From Flavobacterium sp. (GTDB lineage Bacteria > Bacteroidota > Bacteroidia > Flavobacteriales > Flavobacteriaceae), in the NCBI RefSeq assembly GCF_030146175.1, contig NZ_JASLCE010000120.1, positions 1 to 24,149 on the forward strand: 24,149 nucleotides of DNA. Direction: 5' to 3'. Positions 8,719 through 16,507 of this stretch are shown here, one piece after another (the first letter of the stretch is position 1; each line of letters opens with the position of its first letter). The notes below the pieces were generated by a model. The model made no database searches. It was not told the DNA's origin and was given only the letters and a program-made list of their open reading frames with translations. A program made the position numbers and the translations under genes.

Positions 8719-8733
8719 TCAATGATTGTGCCA
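8719..8733 (-). promoter_or_regulatory. Sigma-54-like -24/-12 element upstream of dnaK
   Basis: The minus strand reads TGGCAC, five bases, then TTGA. The sigma-54 consensus is TGGCAC-N5-TTGC, so only the last base differs, although that base belongs to the important -12 dinucleotide. Transcription would begin about 50 bases before the start codon. This is a motif match only. Confidence 0.35.
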
Positions 8734-9003
8734 TTCGCCAAAAGTGTTAAAAATTGTCATAAATACCGTATTTTCTGTCTTTTAAATACTGACAAGATGA
8801 CATTTTTGCCGTCAGCTATTTTCCAACTGGTTTCGAAAATAATATCACAAGTCCCACTCCCTTTGTGAGTTTATCGTATTTATTTCGACTGACAGTGGCG
8901 GCATTTTTAAGAATACGAAGTAATTAACGGTAAAACCATACCCAGAAATCACCCGTAGCGCTAAAAGTGTGTTATATCCGTTTTATTTATTGAATTATCG
9001 GAT

Positions 9004-9011
9004 TATCTTTG
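9004..9011 (+). promoter_or_regulatory. -7 promoter element of the L-serine dehydratase gene
   Basis: TATCTTTG matches the Bacteroidetes housekeeping -7 consensus TAnnTTTG fully and lies 31 bases before the ATG at 9043. A TTG is present at 8990-8992, closer than the usual -33 spacing, so the upstream element is uncertain. Confidence 0.55.
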
Positions 9012-9042
9012 CTTTAGCAAATAAACATTTAGATTACTATAT

Positions 9043-10464
9043 ATGGAGTGTATTTCTGTATTTGATATGCTTAAAATCGGTGTCGGTCCTTCGAGCTCGC
9101 ACACCTTAGGCCCTTGGCGTGCAGCCGAACAGTTTCTTGTTGAAATCAGAAATCGTAACTTTATTGATCATGTAAATCGTATTACGGTCGACCTATACGG
9201 TTCACTGTCACTAACCGGAAAAGGTCATGCCACCGACCTGGCTGTCATGCTTGGACTTAGTGGTGCCGATCCGGAATATATCCCGGTAGAAAGTATCGAT
9301 GTGATCATTTCTGCCATTAATAATAAAAAAGAACTTTTTTTAGGAAACGAAATCATCATACCGTTCGATCCGGAAAAAGATATCGTCTTTAATCGGAATT
9401 TCCTACCATTTCATGCCAACGGACTTACCTTTACCGTTTATACCGATACACAGGAATATACTTCGACCTTCTACTCGATTGGTGGTGGTTTTGTGGTAAA
9501 AGAAACGCAGGAAGAAAATACGGCTAAGGAAACCACCAAACGCAATTTCCCGTTTCCGATCGAAAAAGCCGAAGAACTTTTGGCTTATTGTCAGTCCGAA
9601 CAAAAGAAAATCTCGGAAATCGTTTATGAAAATGAAAAATCCATGCGTTCGGAAACCGAAATTCACAGCGAATTGCTACGGATTTGGAATACGATGCTGG
9701 AATGTATGTATATCGGATGTCATACCGAAGGTACTTTACCAGGCGGTTTAAACGTTCGCCGTCGCGCCTATGACATGCATAAAAATCTGATCGGCGTAGT
9801 GCCCTATGACAATCCGCAATCCTGGCTGGAAATTATCCGGATGACAGAAGTAAAATTCCGTCAGATCTTGAAATGGGTAAGCTGTTTTGCTCTGGCTGTA
9901 AACGAAGTAAATGCCTCTTTGGGACGTGTTGTGACCGCTCCGACCAACGGAAGTGCCGGTGTAATCCCTGCCGTTTTAATGTATTATATGGTGATCGAAA
10001 ATCACGAAGCCAACGAAGAACAGATCAAACAATTCCTGATGGTAGCCGGAGAAATTGGCAGTATCTTTAAAAAAGGAGCGACAATTTCAGCAGCAATGGG
10101 TGGTTGTCAGGCGGAAATTGGCGTTTCCTCTGCGATGGCTGCCGGAGCGTTGTGCGAACTGATGGGCGGAACTCCGGAACAGGTATTAATGGCTGCCGAA
10201 ATCGCAATGGAACACCATCTGGGCTTAACCTGCGATCCTATTGGCGGACTGGTACAAATTCCATGTATCGAACGTAACACTATGGGCGCCATTAAAGCGA
10301 TCAATGCGGCCGAACTGGCTTTGGAAACCGACCCTAAAAATGCAAAAGTGCCATTGGACAAAGTGGTCGACACGATGTGGCAAACGGCAAAAGATATGAA
10401 TAATAAATATAAGGAAACATCCGAAGGTGGATTGGCCGTCGCTGTAAATATGGCCGACTGTTAA
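9043..10464 (+). CDS. sdaA: L-serine ammonia-lyase (iron-sulfur L-serine dehydratase)
   Basis: A 473-residue single-chain enzyme converting L-serine to pyruvate and ammonia in the cytoplasm, using a [4Fe-4S] cluster instead of pyridoxal phosphate. The N-terminal beta-domain starts with [20 protein letters not shown], and the catalytic alpha-domain carries [12 protein letters not shown]. Cluster ligands C355 (GGCQAE), C397 (TCDP) and C408 (PCIERN) have spacings of 42 and 11 residues, as I recall for the Legionella type 2 enzyme. The very last residue is C473, matching the C-terminal tail cysteine that in that enzyme folds into the active site as fourth ligand. The gene is monocistronic, with a TAnnTTTG promoter ahead and a palindromic terminator behind. 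Confidence 0.96.
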   Translation: MECISVFDMLKIGVGPSSSHTLGPWRAAEQFLVEIRNRNFIDHVNRITVDLYGSLSLTGKGHATDLAVMLGLSGADPEYIPVESIDVIISAINNKKELFLGNEIIIPFDPEKDIVFNRNFLPFHANGLTFTVYTDTQEYTSTFYSIGGGFVVKETQEENTAKETTKRNFPFPIEKAEELLAYCQSEQKKISEIVYENEKSMRSETEIHSELLRIWNTMLECMYIGCHTEGTLPGGLNVRRRAYDMHKNLIGVVPYDNPQSWLEIIRMTEVKFRQILKWVSCFALAVNEVNASLGRVVTAPTNGSAGVIPAVLMYYMVIENHEANEEQIKQFLMVAGEIGSIFKKGATISAAMGGCQAEIGVSSAMAAGALCELMGGTPEQVLMAAEIAMEHHLGLTCDPIGGLVQIPCIERNTMGAIKAINAAELALETDPKNAKVPLDKVVDTMWQTAKDMNNKYKETSEGGLAVAVNMADC

Positions 10465-10481
10465 TTGCCTCTAATAACGAT

Positions 10482-10519
10482 ACAAAAAAGCGGAATCAAT
10501 ATTGATTCCGCTTTTTTGT
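10482..10519. terminator. Perfect 19-bp palindromic bidirectional terminator
   Basis: Bases 10482-10500 (ACAAAAAAGCGGAATCAAT) are the exact reverse complement of 10501-10519, with no spacer. The GC-rich core flanked by A-run and T-run makes a symmetric intrinsic terminator for the dehydratase gene and for the convergent lipoprotein gene ending at 10533. Confidence 0.9.
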
Positions 10520-10532
10520 TAGTGTTTCTATT

Positions 10533-11210
10533 TTAATGCATCAAAAATTGTGATTGATTTATTGATCCGCTAAACTCATATGATAATATATCATTAAAAC
10601 GTAATCGTAATTTGGTTTTAAAATTACCACTATCTATAGGAACGGATGTTATTGCTATCTGATTAGGTGGTACTGTAATAAAACGAAGAAAGGTACCACA
10701 CATGTATACATATTTTTCTTCAATTGGCATCCATTTCCCTGACTTATTCCTAGCCTCTAAAATAAGTCTCAGATGATTTCCGTTTCCTACTGTTAGCGAA
10801 TCCTTTCCTTTATTAAATAATATAACCGGAAAGGCTTGGTATTTTTTAGTATAAAATTCGTTAGAGTTTTGCTCCAATAAATAGGTATGATTCGATATTA
10901 TTTTAGTAGTATCAATATATATAACAACATCTTCCGTTTTAGGATCACTGTGGTAATTTGTGACTTCCTCAGGATAAGCATCATCCGGATTAGGTAAACA
11001 AGCATATATAGTATCTCTATTCTCCCCTAAATAAAGGCATTTATAATCAGCCGTCTGTAAACTAAATACGTTTCTTTTTTCTAAATTTTCTTTTAGAGTG
11101 TCCAAAACTATAGGGATTTTATAAGTCGGTATTTCTTTGACTTTATTATTCTTTTGACAAGAGTAAAATCCTATGCAAAAAATGAATATAAAAAAAGACA
11201 GAATCTTCAT
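10533..11210 (-). CDS. Hypothetical lipoprotein
   Basis: A 225-residue protein with a lipoprotein signal peptide: MKIL, a hydrophobic run rich in Phe/Ile, then the lipobox FYSC with the lipidated cysteine at C18. I start it at the ATG at 11210; an in-frame upstream start (11279) would put 23 polar residues before the signal peptide. The mature part is mixed alpha/beta with no motif I recognise; a TTKIISNHTYLLEQNS segment and a PNQIAITSVPI segment hint at a beta-sandwich. The gene is visibly more AT-rich than its neighbours, so it may be a recent or fast-evolving accessory gene. It could share a transcript with the NTF2-like gene upstream (11300-11731), 89 bases away. The function is unknown. 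Confidence 0.75.
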   Translation of the reverse strand: MKILSFFIFIFCIGFYSCQKNNKVKEIPTYKIPIVLDTLKENLEKRNVFSLQTADYKCLYLGENRDTIYACLPNPDDAYPEEVTNYHSDPKTEDVVIYIDTTKIISNHTYLLEQNSNEFYTKKYQAFPVILFNKGKDSLTVGNGNHLRLILEARNKSGKWMPIEEKYVYMCGTFLRFITVPPNQIAITSVPIDSGNFKTKLRLRFNDILSYEFSGSINQSQFLMH

Positions 11211-11299
11211 CGAATTACTTCTATTAAATTTGAGTCCCAAAATACCTTGAAATTTTACAACTTCAATACGTAATAGCAAATTAATTTGACCAAATCCCT

Positions 11300-11731
11300 C
11301 TATTTCCTCCTGGTATCAACAATATAAATAATTTTCCAGGTTCCGTTTTCGTTAAACAATTGGAACGAATTGACTCCGGAGTGGCTTAATTTTCCGTTGA
11401 TATAAAACTCATACGGTGTCCAGGCATGTGCCATCGTCCCGTCGATCTGAATTTTATAGCTCAGAATTTTTTCCTGAAAAGTCATTTTCGCCGGAAACGT
11501 AGCGATTGCTTTAAAAAAAGCGCCCGATGTTTCTTCTGTCAGTCGGTTCCCTTTTGGGCTTTCCTGTATCGACTGTAAAATCATTTTATCATGACAAACC
11601 GACTTTATTTTTAGGGTGTCTTTTGCGTGAAATCCATCGAAAAAAGTCCGGATGGTCGTTTCAACATCCTTTTCCTGTCCATACATTCCAAATGACAGAC
11701 AGATCATGACTAGCAGTAATTTATATTTCAT
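11300..11731 (-). CDS. Secreted NTF2-like (SnoaL/DUF4440-type) protein
   Basis: A 143-residue protein. Residues 1-18 form a signal peptide ending GMYGQ. The rest is a single NTF2-like cone fold, recognisable from the N-terminal helix [20 protein letters not shown], the central [19 protein letters not shown] strand pair and the C-terminal [17 protein letters not shown] strand. Family members serve as ligand-binding domains or as small isomerase/dehydratase enzymes; the catalytic residues are variable and I cannot assign a substrate. Secretion suggests a periplasmic binding role. It is divergent from panB, with 100 bases between the two starts, and may be co-transcribed with the downstream lipoprotein gene. 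Confidence 0.8.
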   Translation of the reverse strand: MKYKLLLVMICLSFGMYGQEKDVETTIRTFFDGFHAKDTLKIKSVCHDKMILQSIQESPKGNRLTEETSGAFFKAIATFPAKMTFQEKILSYKIQIDGTMAHAWTPYEFYINGKLSHSGVNSFQLFNENGTWKIIYIVDTRRK

Positions 11732-11831
11732 AATTATACGCTTTGGTTACATCATCAGTAGGATTAATCCCGGTTATGTTACAGTATTGATAGAAATTGT
11801 AGTACTTTTACGTTTCCAAAATTTGAAACTT

Positions 11832-12650
11832 ATGTCAGTTGCTAAAAAAGACTACAAAAGAATTACAACAAAATCGTTGATTGAAATGAAAAGCAACGGA
11901 GAAAAAATCTCCATGTTAACGGCCTATGATTATACCATGGCAAAAATCGTTGACAGTGCCGGAATCGACGCTATCCTTGTTGGTGACTCCGCTTCCAATG
12001 TTATGGCGGGACACGAAACTACATTGCCCATCACTTTGGACCAAATGATCTATCACGCTTCTTCGGTTGTTCGCGCAGTTGACCGTGCACTGGTTATCGT
12101 TGACTTACCTTTTGGAACCTATCAATCGGATCCAAAAGAAGCTTTGCGTTCGTCCATCCGAATTATGAAAGAAAGCGGCGCTCATGCTGTAAAACTGGAA
12201 GGGGGAAGTGAAATCAAAGACAGTATCAAACGAATCCTGAATGCCGGAATACCGGTAATGGGACATTTAGGATTAACGCCACAATCCATTTATAAATTCG
12301 GAACCTATACCGTTCGTGCCAAAGAAGAAGCCGAGGCTGAAAAATTGCTCGAAGATGCCAAAATGCTCGAAAAAATCGGATGTTTTGCTGTAGTTCTGGA
12401 GAAAATTCCATCGGCATTAGCTAAAAAAGTAGCCGAAAGTATCTCGATACCGGTAATCGGAATCGGTGCCGGAGGTGGTGTCGACGGACAAGTATTAGTG
12501 TTGCATGACATGATTGGAATGACACACGAATTCAGTCCGCGTTTCTTAAGACGCTATATGAACCTTTATGACGATATGAGCAAAGCAATCGGAAGTTATG
12601 TAAGTGATGTAAAATCACAGGACTTCCCGAATGCCAATGAACAATATTAA
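11832..12650 (+). CDS. panB: 3-methyl-2-oxobutanoate hydroxymethyltransferase (ketopantoate hydroxymethyltransferase)
   Basis: A 272-residue cytoplasmic enzyme catalysing the first committed step of pantothenate and coenzyme A synthesis: transfer of a one-carbon unit from methylene-tetrahydrofolate to 2-oxoisovalerate to make ketopantoate. Metal and catalytic residues of the family are present at D52 (VGDS), D91 (VDLPF), E123 (KLEGG) and E190 (VLEKIP), along with the MGHLGLTPQ motif. The ATG at 11832 is chosen because the longer frame back to 11652 runs antisense to the NTF2-like gene and adds a non-homologous leader. The pseudouridine synthase gene starts 14 bases after the stop, so the two form an operon. 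No other pan genes are nearby. Confidence 0.98.
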   Translation: MSVAKKDYKRITTKSLIEMKSNGEKISMLTAYDYTMAKIVDSAGIDAILVGDSASNVMAGHETTLPITLDQMIYHASSVVRAVDRALVIVDLPFGTYQSDPKEALRSSIRIMKESGAHAVKLEGGSEIKDSIKRILNAGIPVMGHLGLTPQSIYKFGTYTVRAKEEAEAEKLLEDAKMLEKIGCFAVVLEKIPSALAKKVAESISIPVIGIGAGGGVDGQVLVLHDMIGMTHEFSPRFLRRYMNLYDDMSKAIGSYVSDVKSQDFPNANEQY

Positions 12651-12664
12651 TACGATCGTATTCT

Positions 12665-13360
12665 GTGACTGATAAAACCGTTTCGAACAAAGACAATTTA
12701 CAGGTTATTTACGAGGACAATCATCTTATTGTGATCAATAAGCGTGTAGGCGATATTGTACAGGGTGATAAAACCGGCGACAAACCGCTTAGCGATGTGG
12801 TTAAAGAATATCTAAAGGAAAAATACAACAAACCGGGCGAGGTTTTCCTCGGTGTTATTCACCGTCTGGATCGCCCTACAACCGGTATCGTTGTGTTTGC
12901 CCGTACCTCGAAAGCACTTACCCGTATGAACGAATTGTTTAAAAACCGGGAAACCCAAAAAACCTATTGGGCGGTGGTAAAAAACCGCCCTGTACCGGAT
13001 ACTGCCACACTGGTTCACTTTTTAAAGCGAAATCCTAAAAACAATACGTCCAAGGCCTATCCAAAAGAAGTTCCGGATAGCAAAATGGCCAGTCTTACGT
13101 ATTCGGTGATCAAAGTACTTCAAAATTATACCGCTCTGGAAATCGATTTGCATACCGGAAGACATCATCAGATCCGTTCGCAATTATCGGCTATTGGAAG
13201 TCCGATTAAAGGCGATCTGAAATATGGTTCCGATCGTAGCAATCCCGATGGCGGTATTCATCTTCACGCCCGAAAACTGGTACTCACCCATCCGGTCAGT
13301 AAAGAAGTATTGGTACTAACTGCGCCAACACCTGATGACAGTATTTGGAAAAGCATTTGA
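12665..13360 (+). CDS. RluA family RNA pseudouridine synthase
   Basis: A 231-residue enzyme that isomerises uridine to pseudouridine in rRNA or tRNA. The catalytic motif HRLDRPTTG contains the nucleophilic D69, and LHTGRHHQIR, in the conserved RNA-binding/active-site region, is intact. There is no N-terminal S4 domain, so it belongs to the compact RluA/RluC-catalytic-core type; the exact target base cannot be assigned. The start is a GTG 14 bases after panB; no better ATG precedes the conserved VIYEDNHLIVINK strand, which begins at residue 14. It appears co-transcribed with panB and is followed by a 43-base spacer before the DUF5723-like gene. Confidence 0.93.
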   Translation: MTDKTVSNKDNLQVIYEDNHLIVINKRVGDIVQGDKTGDKPLSDVVKEYLKEKYNKPGEVFLGVIHRLDRPTTGIVVFARTSKALTRMNELFKNRETQKTYWAVVKNRPVPDTATLVHFLKRNPKNNTSKAYPKEVPDSKMASLTYSVIKVLQNYTALEIDLHTGRHHQIRSQLSAIGSPIKGDLKYGSDRSNPDGGIHLHARKLVLTHPVSKEVLVLTAPTPDDSIWKSI

Positions 13361-13403
13361 TTTTTTTATTATTTTTAACACTTAATTGTTAATCTTTCTT
13401 TTT

Positions 13404-14732
13404 ATGCGAAAAATACTTGTCGCTTCCTGTTGTCTGTTTATTTCCTCTTTATATGCGCAGGAGCATTTCAGCGGTATCAATACCACCCGTAGAACCGGAA
13501 TACTGAATGCTTCGGTAAATCCGGCGGAATTAAGTAATCTGAGTAACCGGTTTGAAGTCAATATTTTTAATACCAGCGCAAACGTTTCCAATAACAAAAT
13601 CAGCTTTAAGGATATTGTAAACGGAGGTAACCTGGAAGATAAAATTTTTGAAGGAGACAAAGCGGTCAATATGCGTCTGGATGCCGAAATTCTGGGTCCT
13701 TCTTTCGCTATGAAACACGATAAATGGGCTTTTGCGGTTACTTCATCTGCAAAAATTAAGGCCAATTTAATCGATGTTGACGTCAATTTGGCCAATGCCG
13801 TACGTAACTCGTTTATCGGTTCGTCTATGATTGCACTCGACCACAACCAACGTGTCAATGCTTTAACATGGGGTGAAATCGGTTTTTCGGCTTCCCGTAT
13901 CGTTTTTGAAGATCATCAGCATAAATTTAGCGGCGGCGCCACTTTTAAATTGCTTTTCCCGGGTTCTTATGCCAATATTGCCGCGGATAAATTTAGCGGT
14001 ACCGTTACCAATGTAGTAGGCGATGTGGAATTGACCAATGCGCATGCCGCCTTGAATGTTTCCTACTCCGGTGCGTTGGCCGATGGTTTTACCGACAGTA
14101 GCAATTTTAATCAGTTTTTTGGTAATGGAATCCACGGTTATGCGGTTGATTTGGGCGTGAATTACCAGTGGAAAGAACAAGATGACAGTGGCTATAAAAT
14201 TAATGCCGGACTGGCCGTTCGAAACATCGGAAGTATGACTTTTAAAGCCGATAATAATGTTTCCCGAAATTATAGCCTGTCGGTTGAAGGTTTACAAAGT
14301 TTTGACCTGAACCAGTTTGAAGGTGTTGACAATGTAAAAGAAATCGAACAGATCCTAATAAACAGTGGTTATGTTACTATTGACAATACCACCAAAGATT
14401 TTAAAGTAAAAATGCCAACACTTATTTCGGCTTATGCCGATGTACATGTACATAATAAGTGGTATGTAACCGCCTATATGCAACAAAAAGTAGTTGACGA
14501 CACTAAAAATGACTTGGCTACAGCTCAGAATGTCGTTACAATTACACCTCGTTTTTCGGCTCAGGACTACGAGATTTATTCTCCTTGGTCGAGCAACGAA
14601 ATTTCCGGAATAACCGGAGGTATCGGGTTCCGTTTAGGCGGATTTTATCTGGGTTCCGGATCTATAGTAACCGCCTTATTAAGCAATACCAAACAAGCCG
14701 ATGCCTATTTAGGTTTCCGAATAGGTTTTTAA
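13404..14732 (+). CDS. DUF5723-like outer-membrane beta-barrel protein
   Basis: A 442-residue exported protein starting at the ATG at 13404; the frame also opens at a TTG 18 bases upstream, but the signal peptide (MRKILVASCCLFISSLYAQ) begins at this ATG. The mature start, EHFSGINTTRRTGILNASVNPAEL, is characteristic of Bacteroidetes outer-membrane proteins of the DUF5723 type: a plug-like N-terminus followed by alternating beta strands. Many strands with aromatic ends follow, and the chain ends in a strand with terminal phenylalanine (AYLGFRIGF), as expected for a barrel. The function is unknown. It heads a probable three-gene operon with the membrane protein and the YpfJ-type peptidase, spaced by 30 and 19 bases. 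Confidence 0.8.
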   Translation: MRKILVASCCLFISSLYAQEHFSGINTTRRTGILNASVNPAELSNLSNRFEVNIFNTSANVSNNKISFKDIVNGGNLEDKIFEGDKAVNMRLDAEILGPSFAMKHDKWAFAVTSSAKIKANLIDVDVNLANAVRNSFIGSSMIALDHNQRVNALTWGEIGFSASRIVFEDHQHKFSGGATFKLLFPGSYANIAADKFSGTVTNVVGDVELTNAHAALNVSYSGALADGFTDSSNFNQFFGNGIHGYAVDLGVNYQWKEQDDSGYKINAGLAVRNIGSMTFKADNNVSRNYSLSVEGLQSFDLNQFEGVDNVKEIEQILINSGYVTIDNTTKDFKVKMPTLISAYADVHVHNKWYVTAYMQQKVVDDTKNDLATAQNVVTITPRFSAQDYEIYSPWSSNEISGITGGIGFRLGGFYLGSGSIVTALLSNTKQADAYLGFRIGF

Positions 14733-14762
14733 ACTCCAAAATCATAATTAAAAGAACAAAAA

Positions 14763-15551
14763 ATGCAGCAAAACATTAAAAAAAGACTCGAAGAAATTAA
14801 TAGAAATGGATTGCATCTGGAAACCGGTGCACTAATCGACCAGAGTTTTGAAAACTATAAAAAAATTGCGCTGATGGCCGGCTTGGCTTTTCTGATCATG
14901 GTTATTATCATTTTTGTTTTCCTGATTGGCGGTGTTTCCGTTTTTTACGGACTGGAGCGCTACGTACAGGATTTTTCTCATTTGGAACAAAATGGTATCT
15001 CTCGCAATTTTATTATTGTCTCGGCTTTAGTCAATACGGTGATAGCGGCTATTACGGCGCCGTTTTCGGCTGGAATCATCAAAATGTCATCCGATGCGGA
15101 TAACAATCGTGAATTTAGTGTTGGTACGGCTTTCGAATATTATAAATCAAATAAGTTTATTCCCGTTTTTACAGCCAGCCTTATCATTGCACTGACATCT
15201 GCTTTGATCGGAGCATTATTACAATTGCTAAACATGAACTTCGTAGGGACATTTGTAAGTATGATCATTAGTTTTCTGACCTGCCTTACCCTACCGCTTA
15301 TTATTTTAGGAAATCTATCCGTTAAAGATGCTATTGTACACAGTATTGCATTGGTCAACAAAGCGCCTCTAACCGTTTTATTAGCGTTAATTGTCGCTTT
15401 TATAGGAGCTTTAACCGGTTTGATCGCCTTTTGTTTGGGTGTATTCTTTACCATTCCGTATATTTATTGTATGTATTACACCATTTACAAAAACATTTTT
15501 GGTTCCGATGAAAGTGAAATTGAAGACATCGGCCGATATGATTCTTTCTAA
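14763..15551 (+). CDS. Multi-pass integral membrane protein of unknown function
   Basis: A 262-residue inner-membrane protein. After an amphipathic N-terminus (ETGALIDQSFENYKK) there are about five hydrophobic segments at roughly 35-62, 83-107, 132-155, 160-182 and 203-237. A short acidic tail (SDESEIEDIGRYDSF) would lie in the cytoplasm. The Gly/Ala-rich helices and the conserved-looking SVKDAIVHSIALV segment resemble the DUF975 or glycerophosphodiester-phosphodiesterase membrane-domain style of proteins, which flavobacterial annotations often name inconsistently. I see no catalytic residues. It lies between the DUF5723-like gene and the zinc peptidase gene with tight spacing, so a role in the envelope is plausible. 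Confidence 0.75.
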   Translation: MQQNIKKRLEEINRNGLHLETGALIDQSFENYKKIALMAGLAFLIMVIIIFVFLIGGVSVFYGLERYVQDFSHLEQNGISRNFIIVSALVNTVIAAITAPFSAGIIKMSSDADNNREFSVGTAFEYYKSNKFIPVFTASLIIALTSALIGALLQLLNMNFVGTFVSMIISFLTCLTLPLIILGNLSVKDAIVHSIALVNKAPLTVLLALIVAFIGALTGLIAFCLGVFFTIPYIYCMYYTIYKNIFGSDESEIEDIGRYDSF

Positions 15552-15570
15552 CCCTTTAAAACCCTAGCCT

Positions 15571-16425
15571 ATGAAATGGAAAGGCCAACGTAAAAGCGAA
15601 AATGTTGAAGACCGTCGCGGTATGTCTTCCGGTGGTAAAATAGCTGCCGGTGGAGGTCTTATCGGTATTATTATCTTACTGATCAATATGTTTGGGGGCG
15701 AAAATGTTCAGCAACTGACACCTATTTTGGAACAGTTGCAACAAGGACAATCGACAGAACAGGTACGACAACGGGATTTAACCCCGGAAGAAATAGAATT
15801 AGGCGATTTTACCGCTACAATGTTAGGAAACAATGATAGTATTTGGGCAAAGGTTTTTCACGAAAATAAAATGACTTATGAAAAACCCGGAATGGTATTG
15901 TTTACCGACAATGTATCCACCGCTTGTGGTAATGCTACCGCTGCTACAGGTCCTTTTTATTGTCCTGCCGATCGCAAAGTATATATGGATCTGGCCTTTT
16001 TTGAAGAATTACGAACCCGTTTTGGCGCCAAAGGTGGTGACTTTGCGATTGCTTATGTAATTGCACATGAAGTAGGTCATCATGTCCAAACCTTATTGGG
16101 AACGTCCGGAAAAGTTCGAAAACTACAACAAGGACTTAGTCAGACAGCAGCTAATAAACTTTCCGTTTCATTGGAATTACAGGCTGATTTCTATGCTGGC
16201 TTATGGGCACATTACAATCAGAAATATCTGGAAGAAGGCGATATTGAAGAAGCCCTTAGCGCTGCGCAAGCAGTTGGTGATGACGCCATCCAGAAAAAAA
16301 TGCAGGGACATGTTACCCCGGATTCTTTTACGCATGGTACATCAGCACAACGTATCGAATGGTTCAAACGCGGTTATCAAACCGGTGATATCCGAAAAGG
16401 AGATACTTTTGCCGAATTAAACTAA
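15571..16425 (+). CDS. YpfJ-type neutral zinc metallopeptidase
   Basis: A 284-residue protein of the putative neutral zinc metallopeptidase family (YpfJ, peptidase family M79-like in older schemes; the exact clan is uncertain). The N-terminal signature MKWKGQRKSENVEDRRG is typical. One membrane helix follows at about 22-41 (GGKIAAGGGLIGIIILLINM), so it is anchored with the catalytic domain on the outer face of the inner membrane. The zinc motif HEVGH occupies residues 166-170 with E167 as general base, and E202 in ELQAD is a likely third ligand. Two cysteines, C119 and C131, flank the conserved ACGNATAATGPFYCPAD segment and could form a disulfide. Last gene of the DUF5723-like operon, with a terminator behind. 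Confidence 0.92.
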   Translation: MKWKGQRKSENVEDRRGMSSGGKIAAGGGLIGIIILLINMFGGENVQQLTPILEQLQQGQSTEQVRQRDLTPEEIELGDFTATMLGNNDSIWAKVFHENKMTYEKPGMVLFTDNVSTACGNATAATGPFYCPADRKVYMDLAFFEELRTRFGAKGGDFAIAYVIAHEVGHHVQTLLGTSGKVRKLQQGLSQTAANKLSVSLELQADFYAGLWAHYNQKYLEEGDIEEALSAAQAVGDDAIQKKMQGHVTPDSFTHGTSAQRIEWFKRGYQTGDIRKGDTFAELN

Positions 16426-16451
16426 TAATTCATTAGGGATTATATAAAAAC

Positions 16452-16482
16452 AAACCCCGGAAGCCTATGGTTTTCGGGGTTT
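16452..16482. terminator. Intrinsic terminator between the peptidase and porin genes
   Basis: An 8-bp stem AAACCCCG / CGGGGTTT encloses a 15-base, partly paired loop, followed by TTTACTTTAT on the plus strand. On the minus strand the arm continues into TTTGTTTTTATA, so it can serve both convergent transcripts. Confidence 0.8.
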
Positions 16483-16507
16483 TACTTTATGCGTAACCGA
16501 AAATGGT

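Larger units (their letters stand above)
8658..9042. other. 385-base divergent intergenic region, dnaK / L-serine dehydratase
   Basis: No credible gene lies here; a plus-strand reading frame that crosses it starts inside dnaK antisense and has no family resemblance. The region holds the dnaK Shine-Dalgarno, a sigma-54-like element at 8719-8733 and a TAnnTTTG element at 9004-9011 for the dehydratase gene. I see no CIRCE inverted repeat of the HrcA type. The middle (about 8740-8985) shows nothing I can name. Confidence 0.6.

Noticed and set aside
8365..8868. A plus-strand frame crossing from dnaK antisense into the intergenic region
   Set aside because: Two thirds is antisense to dnaK, there is no plausible start context, and the intergenic part shows no protein-like features.
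11732..11757. A possible ECF promoter for the NTF2-like gene (TGTAAC and CGTATAA on the minus strand)
   Set aside because: The two boxes are only 5 bases apart, and the next TGTAAC upstream is far too distant, so the spacing does not fit an ECF promoter.
11652..11831. A 60-residue N-terminal extension of panB
   Set aside because: The extension is antisense to the NTF2-like gene and unrelated to PanB; the ATG at 11832 gives the family-standard N-terminus.
13375..13392. Inverted repeat TTAACA-N6-TGTTAA before the DUF5723-like gene
   Set aside because: A six-base AT-rich repeat is expected by chance in such a spacer, and nothing ties it to a regulator.
13382..13858. A 158-codon minus-strand frame opposite the DUF5723-like gene
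   Set aside because: It overlaps a gene with a clear signal peptide and barrel pattern; the antisense protein has low-complexity Leu/Ser composition typical of shadow frames.
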